Shown: positions 1-6,241 of the stretch, in pieces
Position numbering within the stretch: position 1 is the first letter of the stretch
How the letters are laid out: the number at the start of each line of letters is the position of its first letter
Source of the DNA: an uncultured Slackia sp.
GTDB lineage: Bacteria; Actinomycetota; Coriobacteriia; Coriobacteriales; Eggerthellaceae
Assembly: GCA_934661005.1 (NCBI GenBank)
Contig: CAKUIK010000059.1
Coordinates: 1-9,958 of the forward strand
DNA: 9,958 nucleotides
Direction of reading: 5' to 3'
Position numbers and translations under genes: made by a program
The notes under the pieces: generated by a model
Databases searched by the model: none
What the model was told of the DNA's origin: nothing
The model's input: only the letters and a program-made list of their open reading frames with translations

Positions 1-38
1 AGGCAGGGCCCCGCATGGCACGAAAGAGAGGCACGGAC

Positions 39-470
39 ATGTTCTATATCTGCGAATTCGAATTCCACGATGACGGAGAAGGTTCCGTTGCGGCCTTGTG
101 CCTGAACGGCTGGGGCGGTGCCACATTCGGCGACAACTTGGAAGACGCTGGCGAGGGCGCAGCCGATTGGCTCACCTGCATGGTCGACGATTGCCTGATG
201 AATGGGCGCGAGTTTCCCCCAGTCGAATCAGGCCATGAGCCGCAGCACGGCGGGATGGTCATCGCGCTCGCCGTGTCCCGCGAGCTGTCGAACATCCCAG
301 CCATGACGGCGGCGGATGCCGCGCGAGAGCTTGGCGTGAGCACCGCCCGCGTCACGCAGCTCGCGAATGCCGGGCTGCTTGATTCCTGGAAGGAAGGAAA
401 CCGCCGCATGGCGTCCAGGGCTTCCGTTGAAGCGCGGCTCGAAGACGCCCCGAAAGCCGGAAGGCCATAA
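39..470 (+). CDS. HicB-like antitoxin with C-terminal HTH
   Basis: 143 residues. Residues 1-60 have the HicB-type fold pattern: an N-terminal FYICEFEF strand, acidic FHDDGEGS turn, then GDNLEDAGEGAADWL, which matches the 'G.tleEA..nA.e.l..wl' helix of HicB antitoxins. Residues about 94-135 (MTAADAARELGVSTARVTQL, then an RxSVEARL end) look like an excisionase/MerR-type helix-turn-helix, so the protein probably binds DNA and represses its own operon while neutralising a HicA-type RNase. No hicA is visible downstream; a partner, if any, would lie left of the window, or this is a solitary antitoxin. I prefer the ATG at 39 over the in-frame ATG at 15 because GAGAGG lies about 8 bases before it, whereas the earlier start has no clear Shine-Dalgarno. 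A terminator follows at 517. Family assignment is from recall of motifs; the toxin partner is unproven. Confidence 0.75.
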   Translation: MFYICEFEFHDDGEGSVAALCLNGWGGATFGDNLEDAGEGAADWLTCMVDDCLMNGREFPPVESGHEPQHGGMVIALAVSRELSNIPAMTAADAARELGVSTARVTQLANAGLLDSWKEGNRRMASRASVEARLEDAPKAGRP

Positions 471-516
471 TCCGCAATGGCATAATCAGAAAGCCGATTC
501 CCGTCGGCGTGCCACA

Positions 517-546
517 AGCCCCGCAACAATGCGAGGCTTTTTCTTT
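517..546 (+). terminator. Rho-independent terminator after the HicB-like gene
   Basis: An 8-base stem AGCCCCGC / GCGAGGCT with one internal C-A mismatch, a 6-base loop (AACAAT) and a T-rich tail TTTTCTTT. It lies 47 bases after the HicB-like stop codon, so it most likely ends that transcript. Confidence 0.7.
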
Positions 547-574
547 GCCGCGACCCCGGAGACGTAATCGATTC

Positions 575-870
575 ATGGAGAACGAAAGAAAACGAGGAGG
601 ACAACCGAGGCGATCGGCATCGGCGCGCACGCGACGCACAACAGGAAGCAGTCGCACCTCGAATTTTCGCAGGTCATAAACGAGTCGAAGAGCAAGGCCG
701 CCGAGACAGTGGCCGAGAGCCTTTACGCGAAGGCATTCAACAAAGTGAAGAACGCAGCGGAGAAGCGGCGCAAGACGTTGAACGCGAGCGAGAGCAAGGC
801 CGTACCAACTGAGGCGATTGAAGAAACACCACCACAGAACATGGCAGTCATGATTTGCCGGCTCGTTTAA
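575..870 (+). pseudogene. Broken phage small-terminase/HTH-like gene
   Basis: The frame 568-870 is open but has no start codon. From 607 it reads EAIGIGAHATHNRK, then HLEFSQVINESKSKAAETVA, ESLYAKAFNKV, and near the end PTEAIEETPPQNMAVMICRL. This follows the pattern of a common phage protein class (small-terminase-like HTH proteins: 'alGis..t...w...hpeF..ai..gk..ad..ve..Lykra', then a 'P..taqiFwLKNR' end). The only upstream ATG (575, with GAGGAGG at 594-600 after it) is in a different frame, so the 5' end appears frameshifted or deleted. The 3' end stops where the 36-bp repeat at 865 begins; its last codon and stop are supplied by the repeat, and the expected 'KNR' tail is missing. The assignment rests on pattern resemblance only. 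It could also be another phage HTH protein. Confidence 0.4.
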
Positions 871-900
871 TTGCCAGCTAGATCGATACTGCCCCAAAAC
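865..900 (-). repeat. CRISPR-like 36-bp repeat, copy C (diverged)
   Basis: 36 bp matching the repeat at 1184-1219 at 31 of 36 positions; all five differences are transitions. On the minus strand it begins GTTTTGGGGC and ends AATTAAAC. No further repeat is found 30 bp beyond it on the left, where the phage-gene relic lies. It is separated from the intact copy by 283 bp carrying a small gene, which is far longer than a spacer. Confidence 0.5.
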
Positions 901-919
901 CATGCGGTTGCGTGTTTGG

Positions 920-1156
920 CTAGTACCAGAAGACGGCGCCGCCGTCCTGCACGCTGCCATCACGCAGCATACGGCGAGCTTCTGCGAACATGTGCTCCGC
1001 GTAGCGCTCATGCCTATCGTTCGGCGATACGGACAGAACGGAAACGGCGCCGGCGCCGCGGTCGATGGCCACAGTACCCGGCTCCCCCTTGCCCTCGGGA
1101 TAGTATTCGAACGTCGCGGCATTGCCGTCATCTTCGATCTTCTTAAACTCGAGCAT
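920..1156 (-). CDS. Small conserved phage-type protein of unknown function
   Basis: 78 residues, starting MLEFKKIEDDGNAATFEYYP and ending GGAVFWY. It has a strong Shine-Dalgarno (GAGGAGGAG) about 9 bases upstream of the ATG, so it is likely a real gene rather than a shadow frame. The layout is an N-terminal beta-rich half (VAIDRGAGAVSVLSV) and a C-terminal amphipathic helix (HERYAEHMFAEARRML) before the WY end. I recall similar small proteins ('YYPEG...PG.i.i....g...v......D....YA.H......') from prophages of Gram-positive bacteria, but I know no function. The gene sits exactly between two CRISPR-like repeats (865-900 and 1184-1219), with 27 bp from the start codon to the right repeat and 19 bp from the stop codon to the left one. 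The context suggests phage origin. No membrane segment or signal peptide is seen. Confidence 0.65.
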   Translation of the reverse strand: MLEFKKIEDDGNAATFEYYPEGKGEPGTVAIDRGAGAVSVLSVSPNDRHERYAEHMFAEARRMLRDGSVQDGGAVFWY

Positions 1157-1183
1157 CTTTTGGGCACTCCTCCTCGTTCAGCC

Positions 1184-1263
1184 GTTTGATTACCAGTTAG
1201 ATCGACACTGCTCCAAAACGCTGCAACGTCGATTATGTCCGACTGCTGGATTTGATTACCAGT
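1184..1263 (-). CRISPR. Type II-like CRISPR remnant: repeat, 30-bp spacer, truncated repeat
   Basis: Read on the minus strand, the intact 36-bp repeat (1219 to 1184) begins GTTTTGGAGC and ends GGTAATCAAAC. The GTTT start, AAAC end and 36-bp length are typical of type II CRISPR repeats. Thirty bases away (1220-1249, the usual type II spacer length) lies the last 14 bp of another repeat (1250-1263: 13 identical bases plus one end-base change), cut off abruptly at 1263/1264. A diverged third copy is at 865-900. No cas gene, leader or obvious tracrRNA is in the window. Alternatives are an insertion-sequence end or another dispersed repeat; the exact 36/30 spacing favours CRISPR. With one spacer and one intact repeat here, this is a relic or a phage-borne mini-array. 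Confidence 0.5.
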
Positions 1264-1284
1264 CACCCGGCCAACAGAAGCATA

Positions 1285-1320
1285 ATTCCCAAAAAGAGTA
1301 ATTTCGCAATTTTGGGGAAT
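1285..1320. repeat. Imperfect inverted repeat (ATTCCCAAAA / TTTTGGGGAAT)
   Basis: Arms 1285-1294 and 1310-1320 pair with one extra base in the right arm; the interior is 15 bases. It could be a small operator or hairpin at the junction between the CRISPR remnant and the LuxR relic. No T-run follows it, so it is not a normal terminator. Function unknown. Confidence 0.3.
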
Positions 1321-1507
1321 AGGAGAGTACTTCGGCAGCTCCAAGAAACTTCGCGGCAAGATCCTATGCAACCATTCGAGCTTGTCGATAGCGCACCGCC
1401 GAATGCGCGTGCTCAGAAAAATGGCGATAACGGAAGGAACGGCCATCACCCACCAGCGCAATATCTACCGGAAGCTCGACGCGCACAGCAAGCAAGAGCT
1501 CCCATAG
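1286..1507 (+). pseudogene. Relic of a LuxR-family HTH regulator (C-terminus)
   Basis: The open stretch 1286-1507 (73 codons, no good start site) ends with TEGTAITHQRNIYRKLDA followed by HSKQELP and a stop. This matches the end of the LuxR/GerE helix-turn-helix ('iSEGTvktH..NIYrKLgvHSrqEl'), the recognition-helix half that contacts DNA. The first half of the HTH ('LT.rE..vl...a.G.s..eIA') is missing or scrambled: only RMRVLRKMA precedes. The upstream part of the frame has no similarity I recognise. A normal LuxR protein runs at least 200 residues, so this is a fragment of a lost gene. LuxR-type regulators are abundant in Eggerthellaceae, which fits the presumed host. Confidence 0.5.
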
Positions 1508-1541
1508 ATACAAATTCAGGCCCGGTGACTTGAATCAGCGG

Positions 1542-1842
1542 TCATCCCGGGCCCATCGCTACGTAGTATAACCACTCGAAAACGCTTTTTCGTGCGATTC
1601 CGACGAATCTTACAAGCTTACAGCTGGGCGAATCGAGGAGAGCTATTCGCAGAATCCTAGGCGAATTGGGTTTTAATTCTTCATTCTTCAGCCCAACGAT
1701 GACGTAAAGAGCAAATCGATATTGAAGTCCGTATCGCCGATTACGAGATGATGCCACCTTCCCACGAAGGCGAAACCTGTGCACGACCCCAAGGAATTTG
1801 TGCAACAAACTGTTGCACTTTTTTCGCATTCATAGCCTGTAT
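1542..1842 (-). pseudogene. Frameshifted relic of a YhcG/DUF1016 PD-(D/E)XK nuclease
   Basis: Fragments of one family appear in order in different minus-strand frames. First, QQFVAQIPWG (about 1785-1813) is the conserved 'VaQIPWGHN' motif. Then GFAFVGRWHHLVIGDTDF and NIDLLF (about 1710-1778, stop at 1688-1690) match the C-terminal nuclease strand 'GFAFVGRQ.hl.vg..dfyiDLLFyh'. Then, in another frame, YVIVGLKNEELKP (about 1660-1705) matches 'yVviELK.geFkPe'. A further stretch to 1542 resembles the usual end only loosely. The middle of the protein is deleted between PWG and GFAFVG, a frame change falls between LLF and YVIV, and the catalytic ELK is GLK here. The gene is certainly inactive. Such nucleases are widespread accessory genes, often found near R-M systems. 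Confidence 0.6.
1800..1824 (+). terminator. Possible terminator hairpin
   Basis: Perfect 8-bp stem GTGCAACA / TGTTGCAC with a 3-base loop, followed by six T on the plus strand. It looks like a terminator, but no plus-strand gene precedes it closely and it lies inside the yhcG-like relic, where it may be a chance palindrome. It could also shield hsdR from upstream transcription, or be a 19-bp operator. Confidence 0.4.
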
Positions 1843-1990
1843 TTGAGTCCCCGTTCACTATGAAGATTGCTGCTGTTACGTTCAAAGCCAATATGCACGC
1901 AGCACATAAATCATCCCAGAAAGCAGCACCCGCTTTTGCTCTAAAGCACCTGAACCCCTACCCCATTCCCAGGCAATCGCAGACGTAGCC

Positions 1991-1996
1991 TATAAT
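1991..1996 (+). promoter_or_regulatory. Candidate -10 element of the hsdR promoter
   Basis: A perfect TATAAT lies 54 bases upstream of the hsdR start. No good -35 box is visible at 16-18 bases spacing, so the promoter would be weak or activator-dependent. The hsdR ribosome site (GATAGG, about 7 bases before the ATG) is also weak, consistent with low restriction-subunit expression. Confidence 0.4.
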
Positions 1997-2050
1997 GATT
2001 GCGAACAGCTACCCACTGAGATTCTCATAGTTTCGTAGATAGGTTTCGCA

Positions 2051-5000
2051 ATGGTCTTCGATAAAGAGTCCGCCTTCGAAGAGGCAGTTATTACCGTATT
2101 GAAGCAGCACGGATGGGACGATGCAGAAGGCGTCCTTCGCTACCCCACCGAACAAGACCTCATCGATAACTGGGCGAAAATCCTATTCAACAACAACGCC
2201 GGTATAGACCGCCTGAACGGTTGCCCGCTCACGCGGAGCGAGATGGCGCAGGTCATCGAGCAAATCGAAACACTCAAAACGCCATTGGCACTCAACGGGT
2301 TTATCAACGGCAAAACCGTCGCTATCACGCGCGACAATCCCGACGACACCCTCCATCTGGGCAAGGAAGTCAGCCTGAAAATCTACGACCGCCAGGAAAT
2401 CGCTGCCGGTCAAAGCCGCTACCAAATAGCCCAACAGCCAATCTACCCTGCTAAGAGCAAAATCCTCAACGATCGCCGCGGCGATTTATGCCTGCTTATC
2501 AACGGCATGCCGGTTATCCATATCGAGCTCAAACGCAGCAACGTGCCCGTAAGCCAAGCCACCGGCCAGATTGAAAAGTATGCCCACGAGGGCGTGTTCA
2601 CAGGACTTTTCCGCCTCGTGCAAATCTTCGTGGGAATGACGCCCGACGAGGCGCGATACTTCGCCAACCCCGGCGCAGGCGCGTTCAACCCTAATTTCTT
2701 CTTCCACTGGGAAGACTTCAACAACGAACCTGTTTGCGCAGGCGACAAGCCTGGCACCGACGAATGGAAACGTTTCACCTCAACGCTGCTTTCCATTCCC
2801 ATGGCGCACCAGCTCATAGGCTTTTACACCGTAGCAGACAGCTCAGACGGCTGCCTTAAAGTCATGCGAAGCTATCAGTACTACGCAGCCGCAGCCATCT
2901 CGGACAAGGTTCGCAGGTGCAAGTGGGACGAGCCACGACGCGACAGCACGCCCGGTCGCCCCGGCGGTTACGTCTGGCACACCACCGGGTCAGGGAAAAC
3001 CATGACCAGCTTCAAATCGGCCCAGCTCATCGCCGATTCCCACGATGCCGACAAGGTCGTATTCCTCATGGATCGCATCGAACTCGGCACGCAATCGCTT
3101 TCCGAATATCGCGCCTTCGCCGACGACGCCGACAACGTGCAAGGCACCGAGAACACGCAGGTCCTCAAGTCAAAGCTCGCCAGCGATGACCCCAAGAATT
3201 GCCTTATCGTCACTTCCATCCAGAAAATGAGCAACGTGAAGGCCGGCGAGGGCGGAATTACCCAAGCGGAGCTCGATCGCTTCGCAGCCAAGCGCATCGT
3301 ATTCGTCATCGACGAGTGCCACCGTTCAACCTTCGGCGACATGCTCCAGGACATACGTCAGGCATTCCCCAATGCGCTGTTCTTCGGCTTTACTGGAACG
3401 CCGATTCTTGACGAGAACCAGAAAAAGGGATCCACAACAGCCATGGTATTCGGCGAATGCCTGCACCGATACAGCATCGCCGACGGTATTCGCGACGGCA
3501 ATGTGCTGGGCTTTGACCCCTACATGGTAACGACGTTTGACGACCACGACGTGCGCGAGGCGGTGGCCCTTGAGAAAGCGAAAGCCGCAACCGTAGGTGA
3601 GGCTATCTCTGACGAGGAAAAGAGCAAAACCTTCTACCACTACATGGACACGACGAAGGTCCCCATGGCATCGACGGTCGACGGCGCCGGCAATCACATC
3701 GAAGGAATCGAAGGCCTTCTCACCGACGCCCAGTACTGGCCCAATACCCCACACCACGAAAAGGTCGTCGAGGATATCCTGCGTCGCTTCCCGGTGCTCT
3801 CCCATGGCAACAAGTTCCACGCAATTTTGGCAACAAACTCCATCCCCGAGGCAATCGACTATTACCGAGCCTTCAAGGAACGTGCGCCCCAGATGAAAGT
3901 GACCGCCCTTTTCGACCCGAACGTCGACAACAACGCGGGCTCCACGGTGAAAGAAGACGCTCTGGTTGAGCTCATAGAAGACTACAACAAGGCCTATGGC
4001 CAGGAATTCACCATTCCCACGTGGCCCGACATGAAAAAGGACATCTCGGCGCGTCTGTCTCACAAGAAGCCCTATGTCAACGTCGACTCCAACCGCGATT
4101 CCCGCATTGACCTGCTCATCGTGGTGAAGCAGATGCTCACGGGCTTCGACTCCAAATGGCTCAACACGCTCTACCTCGATAAGATGGTCAAATACGAGGA
4201 CATCATCCAGGCATTCAGTCGCACAAACCGCTTGTTCGGCCCCGACAAACCCTTCGGAACCATTCGTTACTATCGACGCCCCCACACAATGCAGGGTTAT
4301 ATTGAAGCGGCCGTAAAACTGTATTCGGGCGACCGCCCACTCGATATGTTCGCGCAGAAGCTCCCGGACAACATCGCATTAATGGACGCGCGCCTGCAGG
4401 AGATACTCATGGTCTTCGACGCCGCGCACGTTAGCGACCTCTCCAAACTCCCCGAATCGCAAGAAGCCAGGCGCAAATTCGCGAAGGAATTTGTCGAACT
4501 CAATGAATTCCTTGAAGCCGCGAAGGTGCAGGGCTTTACTTGGGAGCAAGACACCTACGAATTCAAAAAGGAACCCAAAGAAGGCGAGCAACGCAGCGAG
4601 TCCATCTTCGTTCAGCCTCTCATCGATGAGCGAACCTATCTCACCCTCGTGCAGCGCTACAAAGAGCTCTTCGCCAGCAGCGGCGACACCTCGGGCAGCG
4701 CCCCCGACGCACCCTACGAGCTCGATGGCCACATCACGGAAATCGACACGGGGCTCATAGACAGCGACTACATGAACTCGAATTTCGAGAAGTGGTTGAA
4801 ATGCTTAGAACAGGATGACGAAGGCCTCGCCGCCGCGCGCGAGGAGCTTCATCGGTCGTTCGCTTCCTTGAGCCAAGATGACCAACGTTTCGCCGAGCTA
4901 TTCCTGCACGACGTAGAGCGAGGCGACGCCGTCCTTAAAGAAGGCATGACGCTGAGGGATTACATTACGTCTTACGCCCACAAAGCCAAAAACGCACAGG

Positions 5001-5254
5001 TCGAACGCGTCGTCGAGGCCCTCGGCATAAACGGCGAGCTTCTTACCGCCATGACCGCGCTCGACTTGACGGAGGCGAACATTAACGAGTTTGGGCGCTT
5101 CGACAATCTGAAAGACTCGGTAGACAAAACGCGTGCCAAAGCATTTTTCGAGCAGAAGGAAAGCAAGAGCCTACCGCTGTTCAAGGTGAATACCCGCGCT
5201 GCAGCACTTCTTAAGAGGTTTATCTTAGAAGGAGGCTTCGACATCGACGAATAA
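2051..5254 (+). CDS. hsdR: Type I restriction enzyme, HsdR subunit
   Basis: 1067 residues, the normal HsdR length. It is the ATP-driven DNA translocase and endonuclease of the R2M2S complex, which cuts DNA lacking the host methylation. Domains in order: an N-terminal PD-(D/E)XK nuclease with D145, E159-x-K161 (HIELKR) and the RecB-type QxxxY motif Q173-Y177; a superfamily-2 helicase with Walker A HTTGSGKT (310-317), DEAH-type box DECH (421-424), motif III GFTGTP (446-451), TGFDS (697-701) and motif VI QAFSRTNR (720-727); and a C-terminal helical region (about 830-1067) that should contact the methylase core. All motifs are intact, so the gene looks functional. It is transcribed toward hsdMS rather than in the same operon, which is less usual. 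The recombinase gene starts 57 bp after its stop and may be co-transcribed. Confidence 0.97.
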   Translation: MVFDKESAFEEAVITVLKQHGWDDAEGVLRYPTEQDLIDNWAKILFNNNAGIDRLNGCPLTRSEMAQVIEQIETLKTPLALNGFINGKTVAITRDNPDDTLHLGKEVSLKIYDRQEIAAGQSRYQIAQQPIYPAKSKILNDRRGDLCLLINGMPVIHIELKRSNVPVSQATGQIEKYAHEGVFTGLFRLVQIFVGMTPDEARYFANPGAGAFNPNFFFHWEDFNNEPVCAGDKPGTDEWKRFTSTLLSIPMAHQLIGFYTVADSSDGCLKVMRSYQYYAAAAISDKVRRCKWDEPRRDSTPGRPGGYVWHTTGSGKTMTSFKSAQLIADSHDADKVVFLMDRIELGTQSLSEYRAFADDADNVQGTENTQVLKSKLASDDPKNCLIVTSIQKMSNVKAGEGGITQAELDRFAAKRIVFVIDECHRSTFGDMLQDIRQAFPNALFFGFTGTPILDENQKKGSTTAMVFGECLHRYSIADGIRDGNVLGFDPYMVTTFDDHDVREAVALEKAKAATVGEAISDEEKSKTFYHYMDTTKVPMASTVDGAGNHIEGIEGLLTDAQYWPNTPHHEKVVEDILRRFPVLSHGNKFHAILATNSIPEAIDYYRAFKERAPQMKVTALFDPNVDNNAGSTVKEDALVELIEDYNKAYGQEFTIPTWPDMKKDISARLSHKKPYVNVDSNRDSRIDLLIVVKQMLTGFDSKWLNTLYLDKMVKYEDIIQAFSRTNRLFGPDKPFGTIRYYRRPHTMQGYIEAAVKLYSGDRPLDMFAQKLPDNIALMDARLQEILMVFDAAHVSDLSKLPESQEARRKFAKEFVELNEFLEAAKVQGFTWEQDTYEFKKEPKEGEQRSESIFVQPLIDERTYLTLVQRYKELFASSGDTSGSAPDAPYELDGHITEIDTGLIDSDYMNSNFEKWLKCLEQDDEGLAAAREELHRSFASLSQDDQRFAELFLHDVERGDAVLKEGMTLRDYITSYAHKAKNAQVERVVEALGINGELLTAMTALDLTEANINEFGRFDNLKDSVDKTRAKAFFEQKESKSLPLFKVNTRAAALLKRFILEGGFDIDE

Positions 5255-5260
5255 GCGGCA

Positions 5261-5285
5261 TCATCATCCTTCATCAGCGTGAGCC
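5261..5285 (+). repeat. Inverted repeat, left copy (candidate recombination site)
   Basis: The 25 bp here match the reverse complement of 6260-6284 at 23 positions, with CCTTCATCAGCGTGAGCC (5268-5285) identical. The repeat falls between the hsdR stop and the recombinase start. Beyond it the sequence continues as an almost palindromic site: left arm 5268-5281, 6-bp centre AGCCAC (5282-5287), right arm 5288-5302, with a single bulged A at 5293. Two inverted arms around a 6-8 bp centre is the architecture of tyrosine-recombinase core sites. Its use as such is inferred. Confidence 0.75.
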
Positions 5286-5304
5286 ACCACGCATGATGAA
5301 GGAG
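5268..5304 (+). promoter_or_regulatory. Hairpin overlapping the recombinase ribosome site
   Basis: In RNA, 5268-5281 can pair with 5288-5302 (14 pairs, one bulged A), around a 6-base loop. The right arm ends in AAGG, the first four bases of the recombinase Shine-Dalgarno AAGGAG (5299-5304). If it folds, translation would be reduced on transcripts running in from hsdR. The same bases are the presumed recombination site, so the effect could be incidental. Confidence 0.45.
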
Positions 5305-5311
5305 ACAAATA

Positions 5312-6241
5312 ATGCTCATCGCTATTACCGAAGATTCCCTCTTTTGCGATTACTACTCGCAATGGGTCAGCGTCTATAAAGAGGGAGCCATCCGTGAAGT
5401 CACGATGGGGAAATATCGGCTCACCCAATCTTGGCTCACCAGGCTTATTCCTAACCTCAAAATCAAAGACCTGGACCGGACTTCATATCAGCAGCTCATC
5501 AATGGCTATGCTGAGCACCACGAGCGGCAAACGACCATGGATTTTCACCACCAGCTGAAAGGTGCGATCCTCGATGCCGTTGATGAGGGGCTCATACCGC
5601 GCGACCCCACGCGAAAGGCGATCATCAAAGGCAAGTCGCCGCGGGCAAAGAAAATCAAGTACCTCAACCAGTTTGAGCTCCATGCCATGCTTGGTGATCT
5701 TGACCTGTCGACGAGCGAACCAAGTTGGGACTGGCTTATTCTCATCGTCGCCAAAACAGGCCTTCGCTTCTCTGAAGCGCTGGGGCTTACTCCCGAGGAT
5801 TTCGACTTCGCCCATCAAACACTTTCCGTAAGCAAAACCTGGGATTACAAGAATGGCGGCGGCTTCGTTCCCACGAAAAACGCCTCGTCGGTTCGGAAGG
5901 TCCAGCTCGACTGGCAACTAATCATGCAGCTTTCCGGCCTATTAAGGAATCTCCCTCCGACCGAGCCAATATTCGTTAAAGGCAAGGTGTACAACTCGAC
6001 GGCGAACAGCGTTTTGGCGCGCCACTGCAAAAACGTCGGCGTACCTGTTATATCTGTCCATGGGCTGCGACACACGCATGCATCGCTTCTCTTGTTTGCC
6101 GGCGTATCCATTGCAAGCGTATCGAGAAGGCTCGGCCACGCAAGCATGACCACCACCCAGGAAACCTACCTTCATGTGATCCAAGAGCTTGAAAACAAGG
6201 ACATCGACATCGTCATGAGGGCCCTTTCCACCCTCATATAA
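5312..6241 (+). CDS. Tyrosine recombinase, probable hsdS inversion enzyme
   Basis: 309 residues. An N-terminal SAM-like core-binding domain (about 10-95; WVSVYKEGAIREVTMGKYRL) is followed by the catalytic domain with the whole active-site set visible: R152 (TGLRFSEALGL), K189 in the beta-hairpin (PTKNASS), H250-x-x-R253 (HGLRHTHASL), H276 (LGHASMTTT) and nucleophile Y286 (TYLHV). It should therefore be active. The start at 5312 has AAGGAG 7 bases upstream. It lies between hsdR and a convergent hsdS and inside an inverted repeat, the position in which recombinases that shuffle hsdS are found in pneumococci, lactobacilli and bifidobacteria. I infer the same role. Alternatives are a relic phage or transposon integrase, although its compact length (no arm-binding N-terminus) argues against a full phage integrase. 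Its last 70 bp overlap the hsdS end on the other strand, and there is no terminator between them. Confidence 0.93.
   Translation: MLIAITEDSLFCDYYSQWVSVYKEGAIREVTMGKYRLTQSWLTRLIPNLKIKDLDRTSYQQLINGYAEHHERQTTMDFHHQLKGAILDAVDEGLIPRDPTRKAIIKGKSPRAKKIKYLNQFELHAMLGDLDLSTSEPSWDWLILIVAKTGLRFSEALGLTPEDFDFAHQTLSVSKTWDYKNGGGFVPTKNASSVRKVQLDWQLIMQLSGLLRNLPPTEPIFVKGKVYNSTANSVLARHCKNVGVPVISVHGLRHTHASLLLFAGVSIASVSRRLGHASMTTTQETYLHVIQELENKDIDIVMRALSTLI

Noticed and set aside
15..38. Earlier in-frame ATG at 15 for the antitoxin
   Set aside because: No good Shine-Dalgarno, and the added eight residues (MARKRGTD) fall before the start of the HicB-like fold, while the ATG at 39 has GAGAGG at proper distance.
865..900. 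Plus strand of the diverged repeat as a tracrRNA anti-repeat
   Set aside because: Pairing with the intact repeat would leave three mismatches and two wobbles, which is possible. However, the downstream sequence lies in the 78-residue gene and shows no tracrRNA-like hairpins ending in a T-run.
352..1461. A 369-codon minus-strand open frame across the left region
   Set aside because: It spans several unrelated relics, the repeats and part of the antitoxin gene antisense; no coherent protein. The 78-residue gene in another frame on the same strand, with a strong ribosome site, explains this stretch better.
3326..4285. A 319-codon open frame on the minus strand inside hsdR
   Set aside because: Shadow of the hsdR helicase region: low-complexity valine/glycine-rich product with no domain and no ribosome site considered convincing.
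5255..5311. Hairpin after hsdR as a terminator
   Set aside because: The strong stem at 5268-5302 is not followed by a T-run; it is better explained as a recombinase site and RNA structure at the ribosome site.
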